Notes: generated by a model not told the origin, from the letters alone. Counted from the first letter of the stretch, positions 1-10,866 are shown. The stretch: DNA of 61,039 nucleotides from Stutzerimonas kunmingensis (GCF_014764705.1 NZ_JACXXG010000027.1:1-61039), one strand, 5' to 3'. Translations and numbers: made by a program.

Positions 1-85
1 TATAACTGAACAGCTCGTTTTGTTTGAGGTCGAGTCCACGCATCGGCTTGGGCTGGCTTCGGCAGAAGAGGATGGCCGCCATTTT

Positions 86-114
86 GCCAGAGCCACGCGG
101 GCTCTGGCTTTTTT
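86..114 (+). terminator. Rho-independent terminator
   Basis: A 9-bp GC-rich inverted repeat (GCCAGAGCC / GGCTCTGGC) is followed directly by six T on the plus strand. It would end a plus-strand transcript entering from the left of the window. On the minus strand the hairpin has A, not T, after it, so it does not fit as the terminator of the DUF72 remnant. Confidence 0.7.
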
Positions 115-632
115 CAACGGCCTGCTAGACAGATGCGCTCAATGCCGCGATCACGCAGCAATCGGTTCAACGCGCGCTCGCCATCCCCTCGGTCGAAGAA
201 TCCGGGATGCCGCACCTCGATCGCCAGCGATGCGTCGAAGCCATCGATGAACGCCGCAAGCTCGCTCAATCTGGATGGCCCAACGCTGGCGGGCAGTTGC
301 AGCCAGAACGGCGTTACCCTTCGCCCCAATGGCAGCAAGAGCCGCTGGAAGGCATGCGCCTGCTCCAGCGCCGCACGCAGATCGCCGGCCTGGCTGACAT
401 CGCGGGGAAATTTGGCACAGAAGCGGAAGCCCTCGGGCATCTCGCCGGCCCAGCGCTGGACCTTCTGCTCCGATGGCCAGGCGTACAGCGTGGTATTGCC
501 CTCGACTGTATTGAAGGTGGAACAGTAGGCGGCAAGGAAATCGGAAGCCGGCGTAGCCGTCGGGTACAACGAGCCGAGCCAGGCACTCTCGTTCCAAGAG
601 GGACAACCGATGTAATAGGGAAGCTCTGGCAG
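114..632 (-). pseudogene. DUF72 (YecE-like) family protein, truncated at the C-terminus and lacking a normal start
   Basis: The reading frame shows typical DUF72 sequence: an N-terminal YYIGCPSW, then FNTVEGNTTLYAWP, FCAKFPRDVS and IEVRHPGFF. DUF72 proteins have a TIM-barrel-like fold and no firmly assigned reaction; they usually run to about 240-300 residues. Here the frame stops after about 170 residues, just past RGIERICL, where the family normally continues with a DxR segment and a long C-terminal part. No ATG, GTG or TTG exists before YYIGCPSW. The only candidate is a CTG at about 632, or another CTG overlapping the stop of the upstream gene. The downstream sequence has no DUF72 character in any frame, so the 3' part appears to be replaced. 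I treat it as a decayed gene. Confidence 0.65.
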
Positions 633-643
633 ATCGAACCGCC

Positions 644-991
644 TCAGGCGTAGAGGTCGAGCCCGAGCACCTCTGCGCCGTCGAACTCGACGCTCATGCT
701 GGCGGTGCTGGCGTAGCTGGCCAGCGCCTGGGCCACGCGACTGGTCAGTGGGCGCTCGGGCTGCGGCTCGTCATAGCGGAATGCGGAGTAGCGTTCGACC
801 AGCGCGCTGGAATTGACCCGCTGCTGCGGACGATCAGCCTGGGGCTGGTAATCCTGACCGGAGCGGCTGTCGACCCCGCGCTGCGCCTGCGCGACCCGCT
901 GCGTTTCCCCATAGCTATCCGCCGCCCTGCCGGTACGGGCAGAACGTTCCGTTGAATAGGGAACGGGAAAGGAGCTTTCGACGCGCATCAT
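644..991 (-). CDS. Conserved hypothetical protein (Pseudomonas, next to tsaB)
   Basis: A 115-residue protein that starts MMRVESSFPV. The first 60 residues are polar, rich in Q, R and S, and look disordered. A more ordered tail follows (TSRVAQALASYASTA, then FDGAEVLGLDLYA). There is no signal peptide and no membrane segment. A hypothetical gene at this place downstream of tsaB is usual in Pseudomonas, which supports it being real. Function unknown. It is transcribed in the same direction as tsaB and adk, and its stop codon touches the DUF72 remnant. Confidence 0.7.
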   Translation of the reverse strand: MMRVESSFPVPYSTERSARTGRAADSYGETQRVAQAQRGVDSRSGQDYQPQADRPQQRVNSSALVERYSAFRYDEPQPERPLTSRVAQALASYASTASMSVEFDGAEVLGLDLYA

Positions 992-1052
992 TGGACTCGA
1001 TCAGAGGCCTGGCGACTCTAACGGGCAGCCAGGAGTTTGGCAACGTTCCTCG

Positions 1053-1730
1053 TCATTTGATCCCTTTGGGCGTCGCAACATTGTCCCGCAGGTAGACCGG
1101 CTGGGCCTGATCGGCCTCCAGCGCCTCGCCTCGGTGCCAGGCGAAACTAGCCAGACTCAGCAGATCTTCGGCATGCGGCAGCATCCCGGCGTCGTGCGCA
1201 CGTACGGCCGCGGTTATCCGCTCGGCGTAACCCCAGCCGGTACCGGCGCCAAACCAGTCCTCACCTGCATCGCGCGGCAGCACCGCCTGCTCGGGCGGCA
1301 GCACGGCCTCACTGCCGACCAGCTGCATCTCCCCGGCCTGCTCGCGATAACAGCCCCAGTAGACCTCGTCCATGCGCGCATCGATGGCCGCCGCGACCTG
1401 CGCTGCGCCGTGCTCACGCCAGGCCCGCTGGGCAATGGTCGCGAGGGTCGAAACCGGCAGCACCGGCCGCTGCAACGCGAACGCCAAGCCCTGCACCACA
1501 CCGATGGCAATCCGCACGCCGGTAAAGGCACCTGGCCCCCGCCCGAAAGCAATGGCATCTACCGCGGACAGCGCAACCCCGGCCTCGCCGAGCAGCGTCT
1601 GCACCATCGGCAGCAGCCGCTGGGCATGCAAGCGCGGAATCACCTCGTAGTGACTCAGCACCTTGCCGTCGTGCAACAGCGCGACTGAGCAGGCTTCGGT
1701 GGCAGTATCCAGGGCCAGCAGAGTAGTCAT
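1053..1730 (-). CDS. tsaB: tRNA threonylcarbamoyladenosine biosynthesis protein TsaB
   Basis: A 225-residue member of the ASKHA-fold TsaB/YeaZ family. TsaB pairs with TsaD (and with TsaE) to transfer the threonylcarbamoyl group onto A37 of tRNAs that read ANN codons. The N-terminus LLALDTATEACSVAL and the segment FGRGPGAFTGVRIAIG are the recognisable family motifs. TsaB itself is thought to be a non-catalytic scaffold that dimerises with TsaD. The length is normal. It lies downstream of adk, separated by a terminator, the common Pseudomonas arrangement. Confidence 0.95.
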   Translation of the reverse strand: MTTLLALDTATEACSVALLHDGKVLSHYEVIPRLHAQRLLPMVQTLLGEAGVALSAVDAIAFGRGPGAFTGVRIAIGVVQGLAFALQRPVLPVSTLATIAQRAWREHGAAQVAAAIDARMDEVYWGCYREQAGEMQLVGSEAVLPPEQAVLPRDAGEDWFGAGTGWGYAERITAAVRAHDAGMLPHAEDLLSLASFAWHRGEALEADQAQPVYLRDNVATPKGIK

Positions 1731-1812
1731 CGGGTCGGTCCGGTCGGTAAAAAGGCGCCGATTCTAACGTATTCGCGGAGCGGGTTCTTTCGCGCCTGTC
1801 CTGATCTCTGTG

Positions 1813-1848
1813 CAAAAAAATGCCCGTATCTTTCGATACGGGCATTTC
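1813..1848 (-). terminator. Rho-independent terminator downstream of adk
   Basis: A perfect 12-bp stem (AATGCCCGTATC / GATACGGGCATT) with a TTTC/GAAA loop. On the minus strand it is followed by a run of seven T, so it ends the adk transcript just before tsaB. Confidence 0.9.
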
Positions 1849-1874
1849 TATTCGCTCGTGCCAGGCAGCTTCGA

Positions 1875-2540
<666 letters not shown>

Positions 2541-2767
2541 TTAGAAGGGGGGCGATCCTGCCAGCGGGCCGGAGTGGCTCTTCGCTGACGAATCAAAAAT
2601 TCTGGTTTGCCGCCATGCGACAAAAGGTTGAACACGATACACAGCGCACCGAGGCGGCACAAGCCGTCCCGAAAGCGTCTATCGACCCGCATAAATGTCA
2701 CGATTCGACGCGAGTTGCGCTCAACGACTACGCATCGCGCAGCCGTTGAGCGCCGGGAACTGCCACT

Positions 2768-5407
2768 TCAGCCCGTGTTGCGCAAGCCCGCCGCGATACC
2801 CGCCACACTGACCAGCAGCGCCTGCTCGAGCGGGCTGTCTGCCGGGTTCTGCTGCTGCCTTGAGCGAGCCAGCAGTTCTATCTGCAGCAGGTGCAACGGA
2901 TCAAGATAGGTGTTGCGCAGGCTGAACGCCTCCTGGGTCTTCGGGCTGTGGTCGAGCAGATCGGCCTGGCCGGTCACGCTCAGCACAGCGCCGACCACCT
3001 GCGACAATCGGTCACGCAAATCGCTACCAAGGGAAAGCAGTTCCGGCTGCACCAGGCGCTCATCGTAACGCCTTGCGATATCGGCATCGGCCTTGGCCAG
3101 CACCATTTCCAGCATGTCGATGCGCGTAGTGAAGAACGGCCATCGCGCACGCATTTCGGCCAGCCGCTCGCCCTCCCCGCGCGTCAGTGCGCTCTGCAGC
3201 GCCTGCTCCCACCCAAGCCAGGCGGGCAGCATCAGCCGCGTTTGCGTCCAGGCGAAAATCCAGGGAATCGCCCGCAGGCTTTCCACCCCACCCTCGCGAC
3301 GTTTGGAGGGGCGACTGCCCAACGGCAAACGGCCCAGTTCCAGCTCGGGTGTCGCCTGGCGGAAGTAATCGACGAACTGCGGATGCTCGCGTACCACGCC
3401 ACGATAGGCCGCCACCCCTTCGGCGGACAGGCGATCCATGGTCTCACGCCAGTCGGCCTCGGGCATCGGCGGCGGCAACAGAGTCGCCTCGAGCACCGCG
3501 GCGAGGTACAGATTGAGGTTCTGCTCGGCGATGTCCGGCAGGCCGAATTTGAAGCGAATCATTTCGCCCTGTTCGGTGGTACGGAAGCGCCCGACTACCG
3601 AGCCCGGCGGCTGCGACAGGATCGCCGCATGCGCCGGGCCACCGCCACGCCCCACGGTGCCGCCGCGGCCATGGAACAGCAACAGTTCGACGTCGTGCTC
3701 CCGGCATACGTCCACCAGCCGTTCCTGAGCGCGGTACTGGGCCCAGGCGGCGGCAGTAGTGCCAGCATCCTTGGCCGAGTCGGAGTAGCCGATCATCACC
3801 TCCTGCGGGCCATGCAGACGCTGGCGATACCCGGGCAGCGCGAGCAGGCGGTCAATGATCGGCGCGGCGTTATTCAGGTCGTCCAGGGTTTCGAACAGCG
3901 GCACCACACGCATCGGACGCTGCAGGCCGGCTTCCTTGAGCAGCAACTGCACGGCGAGTACATCGGAGGCCGCATGGGCCATGGAAATGACATAGGAGCC
4001 AAGTGACGCCGCTGGCGCCTCGGCGATCACCGCGCAGGTGGCGAGCACCTCTGCGGTATCGGCCGACGGATGATAATGCGCCGGCAGCAGCGGGCGGCGA
4101 TTGCTCAGTTCAAGCTGCAGCCAGTCCAGTCGCCGCTGCTCGTCCCACGCCTGATAGTCGCCCAGCCCGAGGTAATCGGTGATTTCCGCCAGTGCTGCGG
4201 CATGCCGTGCCGCGTCCTGACGAATGTCCAGCCGTACCAGGAACAGCCCGAACACGGCCAGTCGCCGCAGGCAGTCAAGCAGCGCGCCATCGGCGATCAT
4301 GCCCATCCCGCGGGCATGCAACGAGCGGTAGCAGAGTTCCAGCGGCCGACGCAGCTCGGCGCAGTCCTGCAGCACTTCCGCCGGAGCCGGCTGGCCATGC
4401 TCGATGGCCGCCCGTGCCCACTCCCGGGTCGCCCGCAGCCGTTGACGCAGGGGCTTGAGCAGGACCCGGTACGGCTCGGCCGAATCACCGGTCAGGCGCA
4501 GCAGTTCCTCACTGGCTTCGCTCATCGACAGTGCGGTAATCAACCCTTCGATCTCCCGCAGGTACAGATCGGCAGCCACCCAGCGTGCGGTCAGCAACAC
4601 TTCGCGGGATACCATCGCGGTCACGTTCGGGTTGCCGTCGCGGTCGCCACCCATCCAGGAGGCGAAGCGGATCGGCGCGGCTTCTAGCGGCAGGTGCAGC
4701 CCGGTCGCCCGCCTGAGCGTCGCATCGGTCTGGCGCAATACATTGGGTATGGCCTTCCACAGCGAGTTCTCGATGGCGGCGAAGCCCCACCGCGCCTCTT
4801 CCACTGGCGTCGGTCGGTTGCGACGGATTTCCTCGGTGTGCCAGACCTCTGCGATCAGGCGCTGCAGCTGCAGCTCGATCTTCGCCTGCTCGGCGTCGGA
4901 GAGGTCGGTGTGGTCCCGTGCGGCCAGCTGTTCGGCGATGGCGTCGTACTTCTGGATCAGCGTGCGCCGTGAAACTTCGGTGGGGTGCGCTGTCAGCACC
5001 AGTTCGATTTCCAGGCGGCTGACCTGTCGTGCAATGAACTCGTCGCCGTGTCCGGCGGCCTTGAGGCGTTCGATCAGATCGGCGAACACGCTGGTTTCGA
5101 ACGGTACCGGCTCGCCTGCCGTACGGCGACGAACCTGATGGTACTGCTCGGCGATATTGGCCAGGTTGAGGAACTGGTTGAACGCCCGTGTCATCGGCAG
5201 CAGTTCATTCTCGTCAAGGCTGTCGAGCGTCTCGGACAGCAGTTGCGCACCCTCGGCCGAGCCTTTGCGTGCCGCCTTGGCGCCTTTGCGGATGCGTTCG
5301 ATCTTGTCGAAGAACTGGTCGCCATGCTGGGCGCGAATGGTGTTGCCGAGCAGTTCGCCAAGCAGGTGTACGTTGTCGCGCAGGCGCGCGTCGATGATTT
5401 TCGCCAT
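2768..5407 (-). CDS. ppc: Phosphoenolpyruvate carboxylase
   Basis: An 879-residue enzyme that makes oxaloacetate from PEP and bicarbonate to refill the TCA cycle. The catalytic histidine motif VLTAHPTE is at residues 137-144 (H141). The second signature [10 protein letters not shown] and the glycine-rich mobile loop [14 protein letters not shown] follow in the C-terminal half. It ends with the usual NTG carboxy-terminus, which lies at the allosteric site. It is transcribed in the same direction as adk, with about 245 bases between them in which I see no gene. Confidence 0.98.
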   Translation of the reverse strand: MAKIIDARLRDNVHLLGELLGNTIRAQHGDQFFDKIERIRKGAKAARKGSAEGAQLLSETLDSLDENELLPMTRAFNQFLNLANIAEQYHQVRRRTAGEPVPFETSVFADLIERLKAAGHGDEFIARQVSRLEIELVLTAHPTEVSRRTLIQKYDAIAEQLAARDHTDLSDAEQAKIELQLQRLIAEVWHTEEIRRNRPTPVEEARWGFAAIENSLWKAIPNVLRQTDATLRRATGLHLPLEAAPIRFASWMGGDRDGNPNVTAMVSREVLLTARWVAADLYLREIEGLITALSMSEASEELLRLTGDSAEPYRVLLKPLRQRLRATREWARAAIEHGQPAPAEVLQDCAELRRPLELCYRSLHARGMGMIADGALLDCLRRLAVFGLFLVRLDIRQDAARHAAALAEITDYLGLGDYQAWDEQRRLDWLQLELSNRRPLLPAHYHPSADTAEVLATCAVIAEAPAASLGSYVISMAHAASDVLAVQLLLKEAGLQRPMRVVPLFETLDDLNNAAPIIDRLLALPGYRQRLHGPQEVMIGYSDSAKDAGTTAAAWAQYRAQERLVDVCREHDVELLLFHGRGGTVGRGGGPAHAAILSQPPGSVVGRFRTTEQGEMIRFKFGLPDIAEQNLNLYLAAVLEATLLPPPMPEADWRETMDRLSAEGVAAYRGVVREHPQFVDYFRQATPELELGRLPLGSRPSKRREGGVESLRAIPWIFAWTQTRLMLPAWLGWEQALQSALTRGEGERLAEMRARWPFFTTRIDMLEMVLAKADADIARRYDERLVQPELLSLGSDLRDRLSQVVGAVLSVTGQADLLDHSPKTQEAFSLRNTYLDPLHLLQIELLARSRQQQNPADSPLEQALLVSVAGIAAGLRNTG

Positions 5408-5631
5408 GACCTTCTTGCTCCTCCTGGGCTGCCGCCTTCACATGAGCGACTCGCCGCTGCTTATCAGACGCGCCGCGGAGAAAACGATCCTGAACGGCTA
5501 CGCTGAAATTACCTCCAACCAGAGTGCCCACAGCATCCGGTCATGACAAGGCGTCAACGCCGACGACCCTGTTGCGGACAGCACGATTGCACATGTCATC
5601 ACCGCTCGTAAGCGCGGGCAAAGGAGTAATC

Positions 5632-5982
5632 ATGAGAATTTCCGAGCTGGTCAGCCATTGGGAACGCGACGCCAAGGGTCACATGAGCCAGACAACCTAC
5701 AGCATTCCGCTAGACGTCGAGAGCGCGGCACGGCTCGCGGCGCTCGCCGAGATGTACCCCAAGCGCAGCACCGAAGCGCTGCTCGGCGAGCTGGTTGGTG
5801 CGGCCCTCGAAGCCGTCGAAACCAGCCTTCCGTATGAGCGCGGCACCCAGGTCATCGCCACTGACGAACAGGGCGACCCGGTCTACGAGGACGTCGGCCC
5901 CACCCCGCGCTTTCTCGAGCTCTCGCGCAAACACCTCAAGCGCATGCTCGACGAGGAAGCGTCTTCCACCCCGCCGACCTGA
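5632..5982 (+). CDS. Conserved hypothetical protein, possible ribbon-helix-helix domain
   Basis: A 116-residue protein. The start ATG at 5632 is chosen because AAAGGAG lies at the right distance before it. Residues 20-60 read as a short strand (TTYSIPLDV) and two amphipathic helices, the layout of a ribbon-helix-helix DNA-binding fold; this is inference from pattern only. The C-terminal part is charged (FLELSRKHLKRML). A hypothetical gene divergent from ppc is usual in Pseudomonas. Function unknown. Confidence 0.75.
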   Translation: MRISELVSHWERDAKGHMSQTTYSIPLDVESAARLAALAEMYPKRSTEALLGELVGAALEAVETSLPYERGTQVIATDEQGDPVYEDVGPTPRFLELSRKHLKRMLDEEASSTPPT

Positions 5983-6269
5983 CCCGAAAGCGCACCCTGC
6001 ACGCTCGGTGCCCGCTCAGGGCGCCATCGCACAGGTCACCCTTGTTGCATACGCCCGCCCTGCCCGCGCAGGCCAGTCCCCACCCCGTTAATACCGCGCT
6101 GGTAGCGGATTCCCCGATGACAACCGCTCTAGCCCGCCAACTTTCACTGAACGATTAGCGCCATTTGGCCTCACAAAAATATGTCCCGACATCGGTAGTG
6201 CCCTATTCAGCACACTGCCCGGCCAGGGACGGTAGCTATTCGTTGAGCAATTCGAACTGGAGACTGACC

Positions 6270-6662
6270 ATGAACAAAGCTGTCGCAACCCACGCTTCGA
6301 GATTTCAGCTACCCAAGCTGGCGGCCATTGCACTTGGTGGCCTGCTGCTGACCGCATGCGCCGGCAACCCACCGACCGAGCAGTTCGCTGTGACTGAATC
6401 GGCCGTGCGCAGCGCCGTAAGCGCTGGTGGTACCGAGTACGCCGCAGTGGAAATGCGCGCCGCGCAGGAAAAGTGGAAAGAGGCCGAACTGGCCATGCAG
6501 AAAGAAAACTACGAACAAGCCCGCAAGCTGGCCGAACAGGCCGAATGGGATGCCCGCGTAGCCCAACGCAAGGCTGAAGCGGCGAAGGCTCAGAAGGCCG
6601 TCGAAGATGCGCAGCAGGGGATTCAGGAATTGCGCGAAGAAGGCATGCGCAACGTTCGCTGA
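6270..6662 (+). CDS. DUF4398 lipoprotein
   Basis: A 130-residue predicted lipoprotein. A signal peptide ends in the lipobox LLTAC (Cys30). The mature part is a long alanine- and glutamate-rich helix (about 45-125) with heptad-like spacing, typical of DUF4398 coiled-coil proteins. It is the usual upstream partner of lptF in Pseudomonas, 50 bases before it on the same strand. Probably periplasmic and attached to the outer membrane. No enzymatic role is known. The ATG at 6270 keeps the signal peptide intact; an earlier in-frame ATG would add residues with no signal-like character. Confidence 0.85.
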   Translation: MNKAVATHASRFQLPKLAAIALGGLLLTACAGNPPTEQFAVTESAVRSAVSAGGTEYAAVEMRAAQEKWKEAELAMQKENYEQARKLAEQAEWDARVAQRKAEAAKAQKAVEDAQQGIQELREEGMRNVR

Positions 6663-6712
6663 TTCCTCGCCACGCCCGCCATTCCGTTTATAGCCAATAG
6701 GATGAACTCGTC

Positions 6713-7495
6713 ATGCACAAGCTCGTAACCCTACCTACCATACTGGCCCTGAGCATCGGCCTAGTGGCCTGCGCCAACCAGCCCAATCAGAACCTTGAAG
6801 AGGCGCGCAGCAGCTTCTCCGCTCTGCAGAGCGACGCCCGCTCAAGCAAGGTCGCAGCCCTGGAAACCCAGGACGCCAGCAACATGCTGGACAAGGCCAA
6901 CAAGGCATATCTGAACGATGCCGACGAAGAAACGGTGGATCAGCTGGCCTACCTGACCAAGCGCCGCATCGAACTGGCCGAGCAGACTATTGCCCTGCGC
7001 GCGGCCGAAGAGGATCTCGGCAAGGCCTCCGCGCAGCGCGCCGAAGCCCGCCTCGAAGCCCGGGACGCGCAGATCCGCAAGCTGCAGGAGGACATGCAGG
7101 CCAAGCAGACCGAGCGCGGTACCCTGGTGACTTTCGGTGACGTTCTGTTCGACCTGGACAAGGCCGAACTTAAACCGGCCGGTATGCGCGGCATCCAGAA
7201 GCTCGCTGAGTTCCTGAACGAGAATCCGGAGCGCAAGGTGGTAGTCGAGGGTTATACCGACAGCACCGGCTCCGACTCTTACAACCAGCAGCTTTCCGAG
7301 CGCCGCGCCCAATCCGTGCGCCGCGCATTGACCCACGCGGGCGTCGATCCACAGCGCATCCAGGCGGTGGGCTATGGCGAGCAATACCCGGTTGCGAGCA
7401 ACGACTCGCCGTCCAGCCGCGCGATGAATCGCCGCGTCGAGGTGACTATCTCCAACGACAGCCAGCGCGTCGCGCCACGTTCGTCGATGGAGTGA
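6713..7495 (+). CDS. lptF: OmpA-family outer-membrane lipoprotein LptF
   Basis: A 260-residue lipoprotein with lipobox GLVAC (Cys20), a central helical region (about 30-135) rich in A, E and R, and a C-terminal OmpA-like domain (about 140-250). The domain shows TFGDVLFDLDKAEL and EGYTDSTGSDSYN followed by LSERRAQSVRRAL, which hold the residues that grip peptidoglycan. It should tether the outer membrane to the cell wall. In P. aeruginosa the orthologous lipoprotein is linked to envelope stress survival. It follows the DUF4398 gene and is closed by a clear terminator. Confidence 0.92.
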   Translation: MHKLVTLPTILALSIGLVACANQPNQNLEEARSSFSALQSDARSSKVAALETQDASNMLDKANKAYLNDADEETVDQLAYLTKRRIELAEQTIALRAAEEDLGKASAQRAEARLEARDAQIRKLQEDMQAKQTERGTLVTFGDVLFDLDKAELKPAGMRGIQKLAEFLNENPERKVVVEGYTDSTGSDSYNQQLSERRAQSVRRALTHAGVDPQRIQAVGYGEQYPVASNDSPSSRAMNRRVEVTISNDSQRVAPRSSME

Positions 7496-7538
7496 CCACG
7501 GACCGTGGGCATGGCGAGCTGATGCCCTGCCCCTTTAG

Positions 7539-7568
7539 CAGCCCGTCGCCCTGACGGGCTGTTTTATT
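7539..7568 (+). terminator. Terminator after lptF
   Basis: Nine-bp stem CAGCCCGTC / GACGGGCTG with a five-base loop, followed by TTTTATTT on the plus strand. It overlaps the 3' end of the convergent gene by a few bases. Confidence 0.85.
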
Positions 7569-7887
7569 TGCTCTCCTGCGGCGCATCCTGACCTATGCAG
7601 CGCACGGCGCGCTTCTTGCTGTCGACCAGCACGCCTGTCAGGCCCTTCTGTTCGGTATCGAACAGCACCAGCACACCATCGATGCACTGAGCCACCTGCG
7701 ACGCCGGCTTCAGCGATACCCGGTAATCCTCGCCGGGAACGGTCTTGAGCATGGTGTAGTCAGCCAGCAGCAACGCATCCTCTGGCTTGGCGATATGCAC
7801 GTAGCCGTAATAGGACAGCACCGCGACCGTGCCAAGCACGCTGCCGATGGCGGTCAGGATCAGGGGAATGGGATTGCGTTCGGACAT
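7564..7887 (-). CDS. Hypothetical membrane-anchored protein
   Basis: A 107-residue protein with one N-terminal membrane segment (residues 7-27, PLILTAIGSVLGTVAVLSYY) and a periplasmic-type tail. I choose the ATG at 7887 (MSERNPIP); ATGs further upstream in the same frame would add unrelated sequence. The tail has two cysteines (AQCIDG and VRCIGQ). No family recognised. It is convergent with lptF and shares its terminator region. Confidence 0.65.
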   Translation of the reverse strand: MSERNPIPLILTAIGSVLGTVAVLSYYGYVHIAKPEDALLLADYTMLKTVPGEDYRVSLKPASQVAQCIDGVLVLFDTEQKGLTGVLVDSKKRAVRCIGQDAPQESK

Positions 7888-7945
7888 GGACGGTCTCATC
7901 GAGGCAAAGAGGCGCATTGTGACAAATTCGAAGGTCGCCTGCGGC

Positions 7946-8692
7946 TCATTTACCGCCGGCGCGGGTTTCACCGCGGGCCTGTGAGGTCGCCTCGTAGACC
8001 CGCTCGGCCAGGCGCGAGAAGGGCAGGCTCTGGATCCAGACGCTGCCGGTGCCCTTGAGGGTGGTGAGCAGCAGCCCTTCGCCACCGAACAGCATGCTCC
8101 GGAGGCCGCCGGCAAGCTGGATGTCGTAGTCGATGCCCTGCGTGAACGCCACCAGGCAGCCGGTATCCAACCGCAGGGTTTCGTTGTTCAGCTCCTTGCG
8201 AATCACGGTGCCGCCGGCATGCACGAACGCCAGTCCATCGCCTTCCAGGCGCTGCAGGATGAATCCCTCGCCACCGAAGAAGCCTGCGCCGATGCGCTTG
8301 CTGAAGCTTATGCCGATGCGCGTGCCATAAGCCGCGCAGAGAAAGGCATCCTTCTGACAAAACAGCTTGCCGCCCACAGCAGCAAGATCAATCGGTACCA
8401 CTGTGCCCGGATAAGGCGCGGCGAAGGCCACGCGTGCCTTGGCCTTGCTTTCATTGGTGAAGTGAGTGAGGAACAGTGACTCGCCGGTGAACATGCGCTT
8501 GCCCGCGCCCCACAGCTTGCCGAGCACGCCGCTCGCCGAACCGTCGCCCATGCGCGCTTCGAAACGCACGCCGTCGGTCATGTAGTTCATTGCTCCGGCT
8601 TCGGCGATCACCGTCTCGTCTGGATCGAGGATGATCTCCACGCTTTGCGCGGACTGACCGAGGATTTCGTATTCAAGTTCGTGGCTGGACAC
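7946..8692 (-). CDS. TIGR00266 / AIM24-family protein
   Basis: A 248-residue protein of the AIM24 (TIGR00266) family, a beta-rich trimeric fold of unknown biochemical role. Recognisable segments are [38 protein letters not shown], and the late ALTQGIDYD-like segment [16 protein letters not shown]. There is no signal peptide or membrane segment. The mitochondrial relatives help organise the inner membrane, but that should not be assumed for the bacterial ones. Confidence 0.85.
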   Translation of the reverse strand: MSSHELEYEILGQSAQSVEIILDPDETVIAEAGAMNYMTDGVRFEARMGDGSASGVLGKLWGAGKRMFTGESLFLTHFTNESKAKARVAFAAPYPGTVVPIDLAAVGGKLFCQKDAFLCAAYGTRIGISFSKRIGAGFFGGEGFILQRLEGDGLAFVHAGGTVIRKELNNETLRLDTGCLVAFTQGIDYDIQLAGGLRSMLFGGEGLLLTTLKGTGSVWIQSLPFSRLAERVYEATSQARGETRAGGK

Positions 8693-8754
8693 GGCGAGCT
8701 CCTGAAGCGATCGGGTTGCGGCGCTGCAAGGATCCGGCAGCGTCCCGCCGTTGC

Positions 8755-9414
8755 CTATTTGCGCCCGAGAATGCGCAGGATACGCAGGAAAAGGTTGATG
8801 ATGTCCATATAGAGCGCGGCTGCGCTGTCAATGGCATTGTCCAGCGTCTTGGGGATCTGATTCGCCCGGCCCCAGTCCACGCCGACATAGCCGCAGAAGA
8901 TCAGCACGACGATCCAGTCGATCACGCCGTGATGAATGCCGAGGATGAACACCTCGACCAACTCGACGACGATCACCAGCAACAACGCCACTGTCAGCGC
9001 ACCGGCGATGCTGGCGAAGAACTTCGGAAACAGCGTGCCGAGCAGCATCATGCCGAGGGTAACAAGCGCGGTGATGCGTATCGCCTCATGCACCAGAGAG
9101 GCGTCGTAGCGGCTCACCACCAGGTTGACGATGAGCCCGAACGGCACCACGACCAGGTTGTAGCCGAAAAAACTCACCCAGGGCTGGTTCGAACGATGAA
9201 ACAGCCAGGCGCCGGTGAGGCAGCTGGCGAAGTAACCGCCAAAGAACAGCCAGGGATGGATGCTGCGAATGGACTCGACCGGGATGTTGCCGACCATCCA
9301 CCAGTTGACCCAGAAGCCCCAACAGAGCGTGAGGCCAATGACGAGGTTATACGCAGCGGGTGAGAGTGTGCGATCCATCGGGTTCGCACGCCGGGCAAAG
9401 ACGGAGTTTTCCAT
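8755..9414 (-). CDS. Bax inhibitor-1 / YccA-family integral membrane protein
   Basis: A 219-residue protein with about seven hydrophobic helices. The C-terminus [16 protein letters not shown] is the family's usual ending (DxxNLFLxLLRxLG). Acidic residues within the last helices ([19 protein letters not shown]) fit the pH-sensing di-aspartyl region described in bacterial members. Inner-membrane protein; relatives act as calcium-leak channels or, in E. coli YccA, as modulators of FtsH. The exact role here is unknown. Confidence 0.8.
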   Translation of the reverse strand: MENSVFARRANPMDRTLSPAAYNLVIGLTLCWGFWVNWWMVGNIPVESIRSIHPWLFFGGYFASCLTGAWLFHRSNQPWVSFFGYNLVVVPFGLIVNLVVSRYDASLVHEAIRITALVTLGMMLLGTLFPKFFASIAGALTVALLLVIVVELVEVFILGIHHGVIDWIVVLIFCGYVGVDWGRANQIPKTLDNAIDSAAALYMDIINLFLRILRILGRK

Positions 9415-9456
9415 ATCGTTACGCTTCCTTGCGTGAGTGATGTCGGATATTCGGGA

Positions 9457-10866
9457 TCAGAGAATGTTCGCGTAGTCGGCTTCGATGCGATCCAGGCTCA
9501 GGTGATTGAGGAAGTTGGAGAAGCACATCCAGGCCGACAGCGCATTGAGGTCCTGAAATTGCTGCGGCAGATACTTGGGCGGGACGACCATGCCCTCGTC
9601 CACCAGCTGGCGCAGCGTGCGCATGTCCTCAAGCGTGGTCTTGCCGCAGAACAGCAGCGGGATCTGCTCCAGCCGGCCTTTGCGCACGGCTAGCTGGATG
9701 TAGTTGTAGATCATGATGAAGCCCTTCAGGTAGGACAGGTCCTTGGTGAAGGGCAGACCATCGGGGGTCGAGCCGCGGAACACCCGGCTGGCATTGCTGT
9801 AGCAATCGTCGTCGCCATAGCCCTGCTCGCGGAAGAAGGCGAACACGTCGAGGAAATCCGCGCCCTCCTCGGCCATGTGGATGGCGCGGGTGCGGTTGGT
9901 CAGCTTGCGCAGGCGCGTCGGGTAGGAGGCGAAGGCGATCACCTCCATCAGGATTGCCAGGCCTTCCTGAGTAACCGTTGAAGACGGCGGCCCCTTGGCG
10001 AGGAAGGTGCAGATCGGCTGGTTCTGCCCGTTGAGCGTGGTGCCGACGTGCACCAGGCCTTCGTGAACCTCCAGCGCGCGCACGTCACGCTCGTTGAACA
10101 GCGCGTCGCTGCGGATCTTGATGTAGTCGGCGCCCGCTGCCGCATCGGCGAGGATGCCGTCGGACTCGAAAACACGGATCACGCCCTCGCCTTCGCCGAA
10201 CACCACATCCAGCCGCTTCTGCAGCAGCTCGACGGCCTGCGGCGCGGTGAGATTCTTCGGCTCGTCACGCAGGTCGCCACGGTCGGCGATGTTGTTCAGA
10301 TAGTCGGAGAGCATGAGGCCGAGGTCGGCCAGGGTTGGATCGCCAGCATGGAAGGCGTCGGATGCCGCGCCGTAGAGCTCCTGGGAGATCATGCCGAAGT
10401 CCGGTGTGCCACGCGCCTCGAGCATGCGGATGACCATGCGGTATTCCTTGCACATGCGCCGCATGATCTGCCCGACCGGGTTGAACTGACCGAGCTGACG
10501 GGTGATGTCGCGCTCGATGTCCTGGAATTCCTGCTTCTTGGCGCTGGAATCGAAGGCCAGTGGCCGGCCCTCGTAGTAGCCGCGATCGATCTTCGGCAGC
10601 TCGCGGCCCTTGGCGGCGAAAAAACCCTGGCGGGTATTCTCGTCCCACTTCACCGCGTCCAGTACGCGCACTGGCGTCTGCGCCTCGACGATGCGGTCGG
10701 ACAGCCCGCGCACGATGGTCTGATACTCGTCCAGGTTGTTACGGCTGTTCATCAGTCCCTCTTCACGGATGACCCGTACCGGCAGCTGCAGCTGCAGCTC
10801 CAGCACGGCCTTGAGTGTGCCGAGTACGCTGGCGGCTCCGCCCATGTCGTACTTCATCTCGTCCAT
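9457..10866 (-). CDS. DUF1704 QEGLA-motif protein, tyrosine-carboxypeptidase-like metallopeptidase family
   Basis: A 469-residue DUF1704 protein (annotated in bacteria as flavohemoglobin expression-modulating QEGLA motif protein). The central motif HEGLVH is an HExxxH zinc site, and the family-naming VTQEGLAILMEV lies about 30 residues later, giving the third acidic ligand. In animals DUF1704 includes the MATCAP tubulin tyrosine carboxypeptidases; a peptidase role here is inference. I choose the ATG at 10866 (MDEMKYD), preceded by AAGGGG. The same frame stays open a further 15 codons upstream. It lies 72 bases downstream of lysS on the same strand. Confidence 0.85.
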   Translation of the reverse strand: MDEMKYDMGGAASVLGTLKAVLELQLQLPVRVIREEGLMNSRNNLDEYQTIVRGLSDRIVEAQTPVRVLDAVKWDENTRQGFFAAKGRELPKIDRGYYEGRPLAFDSSAKKQEFQDIERDITRQLGQFNPVGQIMRRMCKEYRMVIRMLEARGTPDFGMISQELYGAASDAFHAGDPTLADLGLMLSDYLNNIADRGDLRDEPKNLTAPQAVELLQKRLDVVFGEGEGVIRVFESDGILADAAAGADYIKIRSDALFNERDVRALEVHEGLVHVGTTLNGQNQPICTFLAKGPPSSTVTQEGLAILMEVIAFASYPTRLRKLTNRTRAIHMAEEGADFLDVFAFFREQGYGDDDCYSNASRVFRGSTPDGLPFTKDLSYLKGFIMIYNYIQLAVRKGRLEQIPLLFCGKTTLEDMRTLRQLVDEGMVVPPKYLPQQFQDLNALSAWMCFSNFLNHLSLDRIEADYANIL

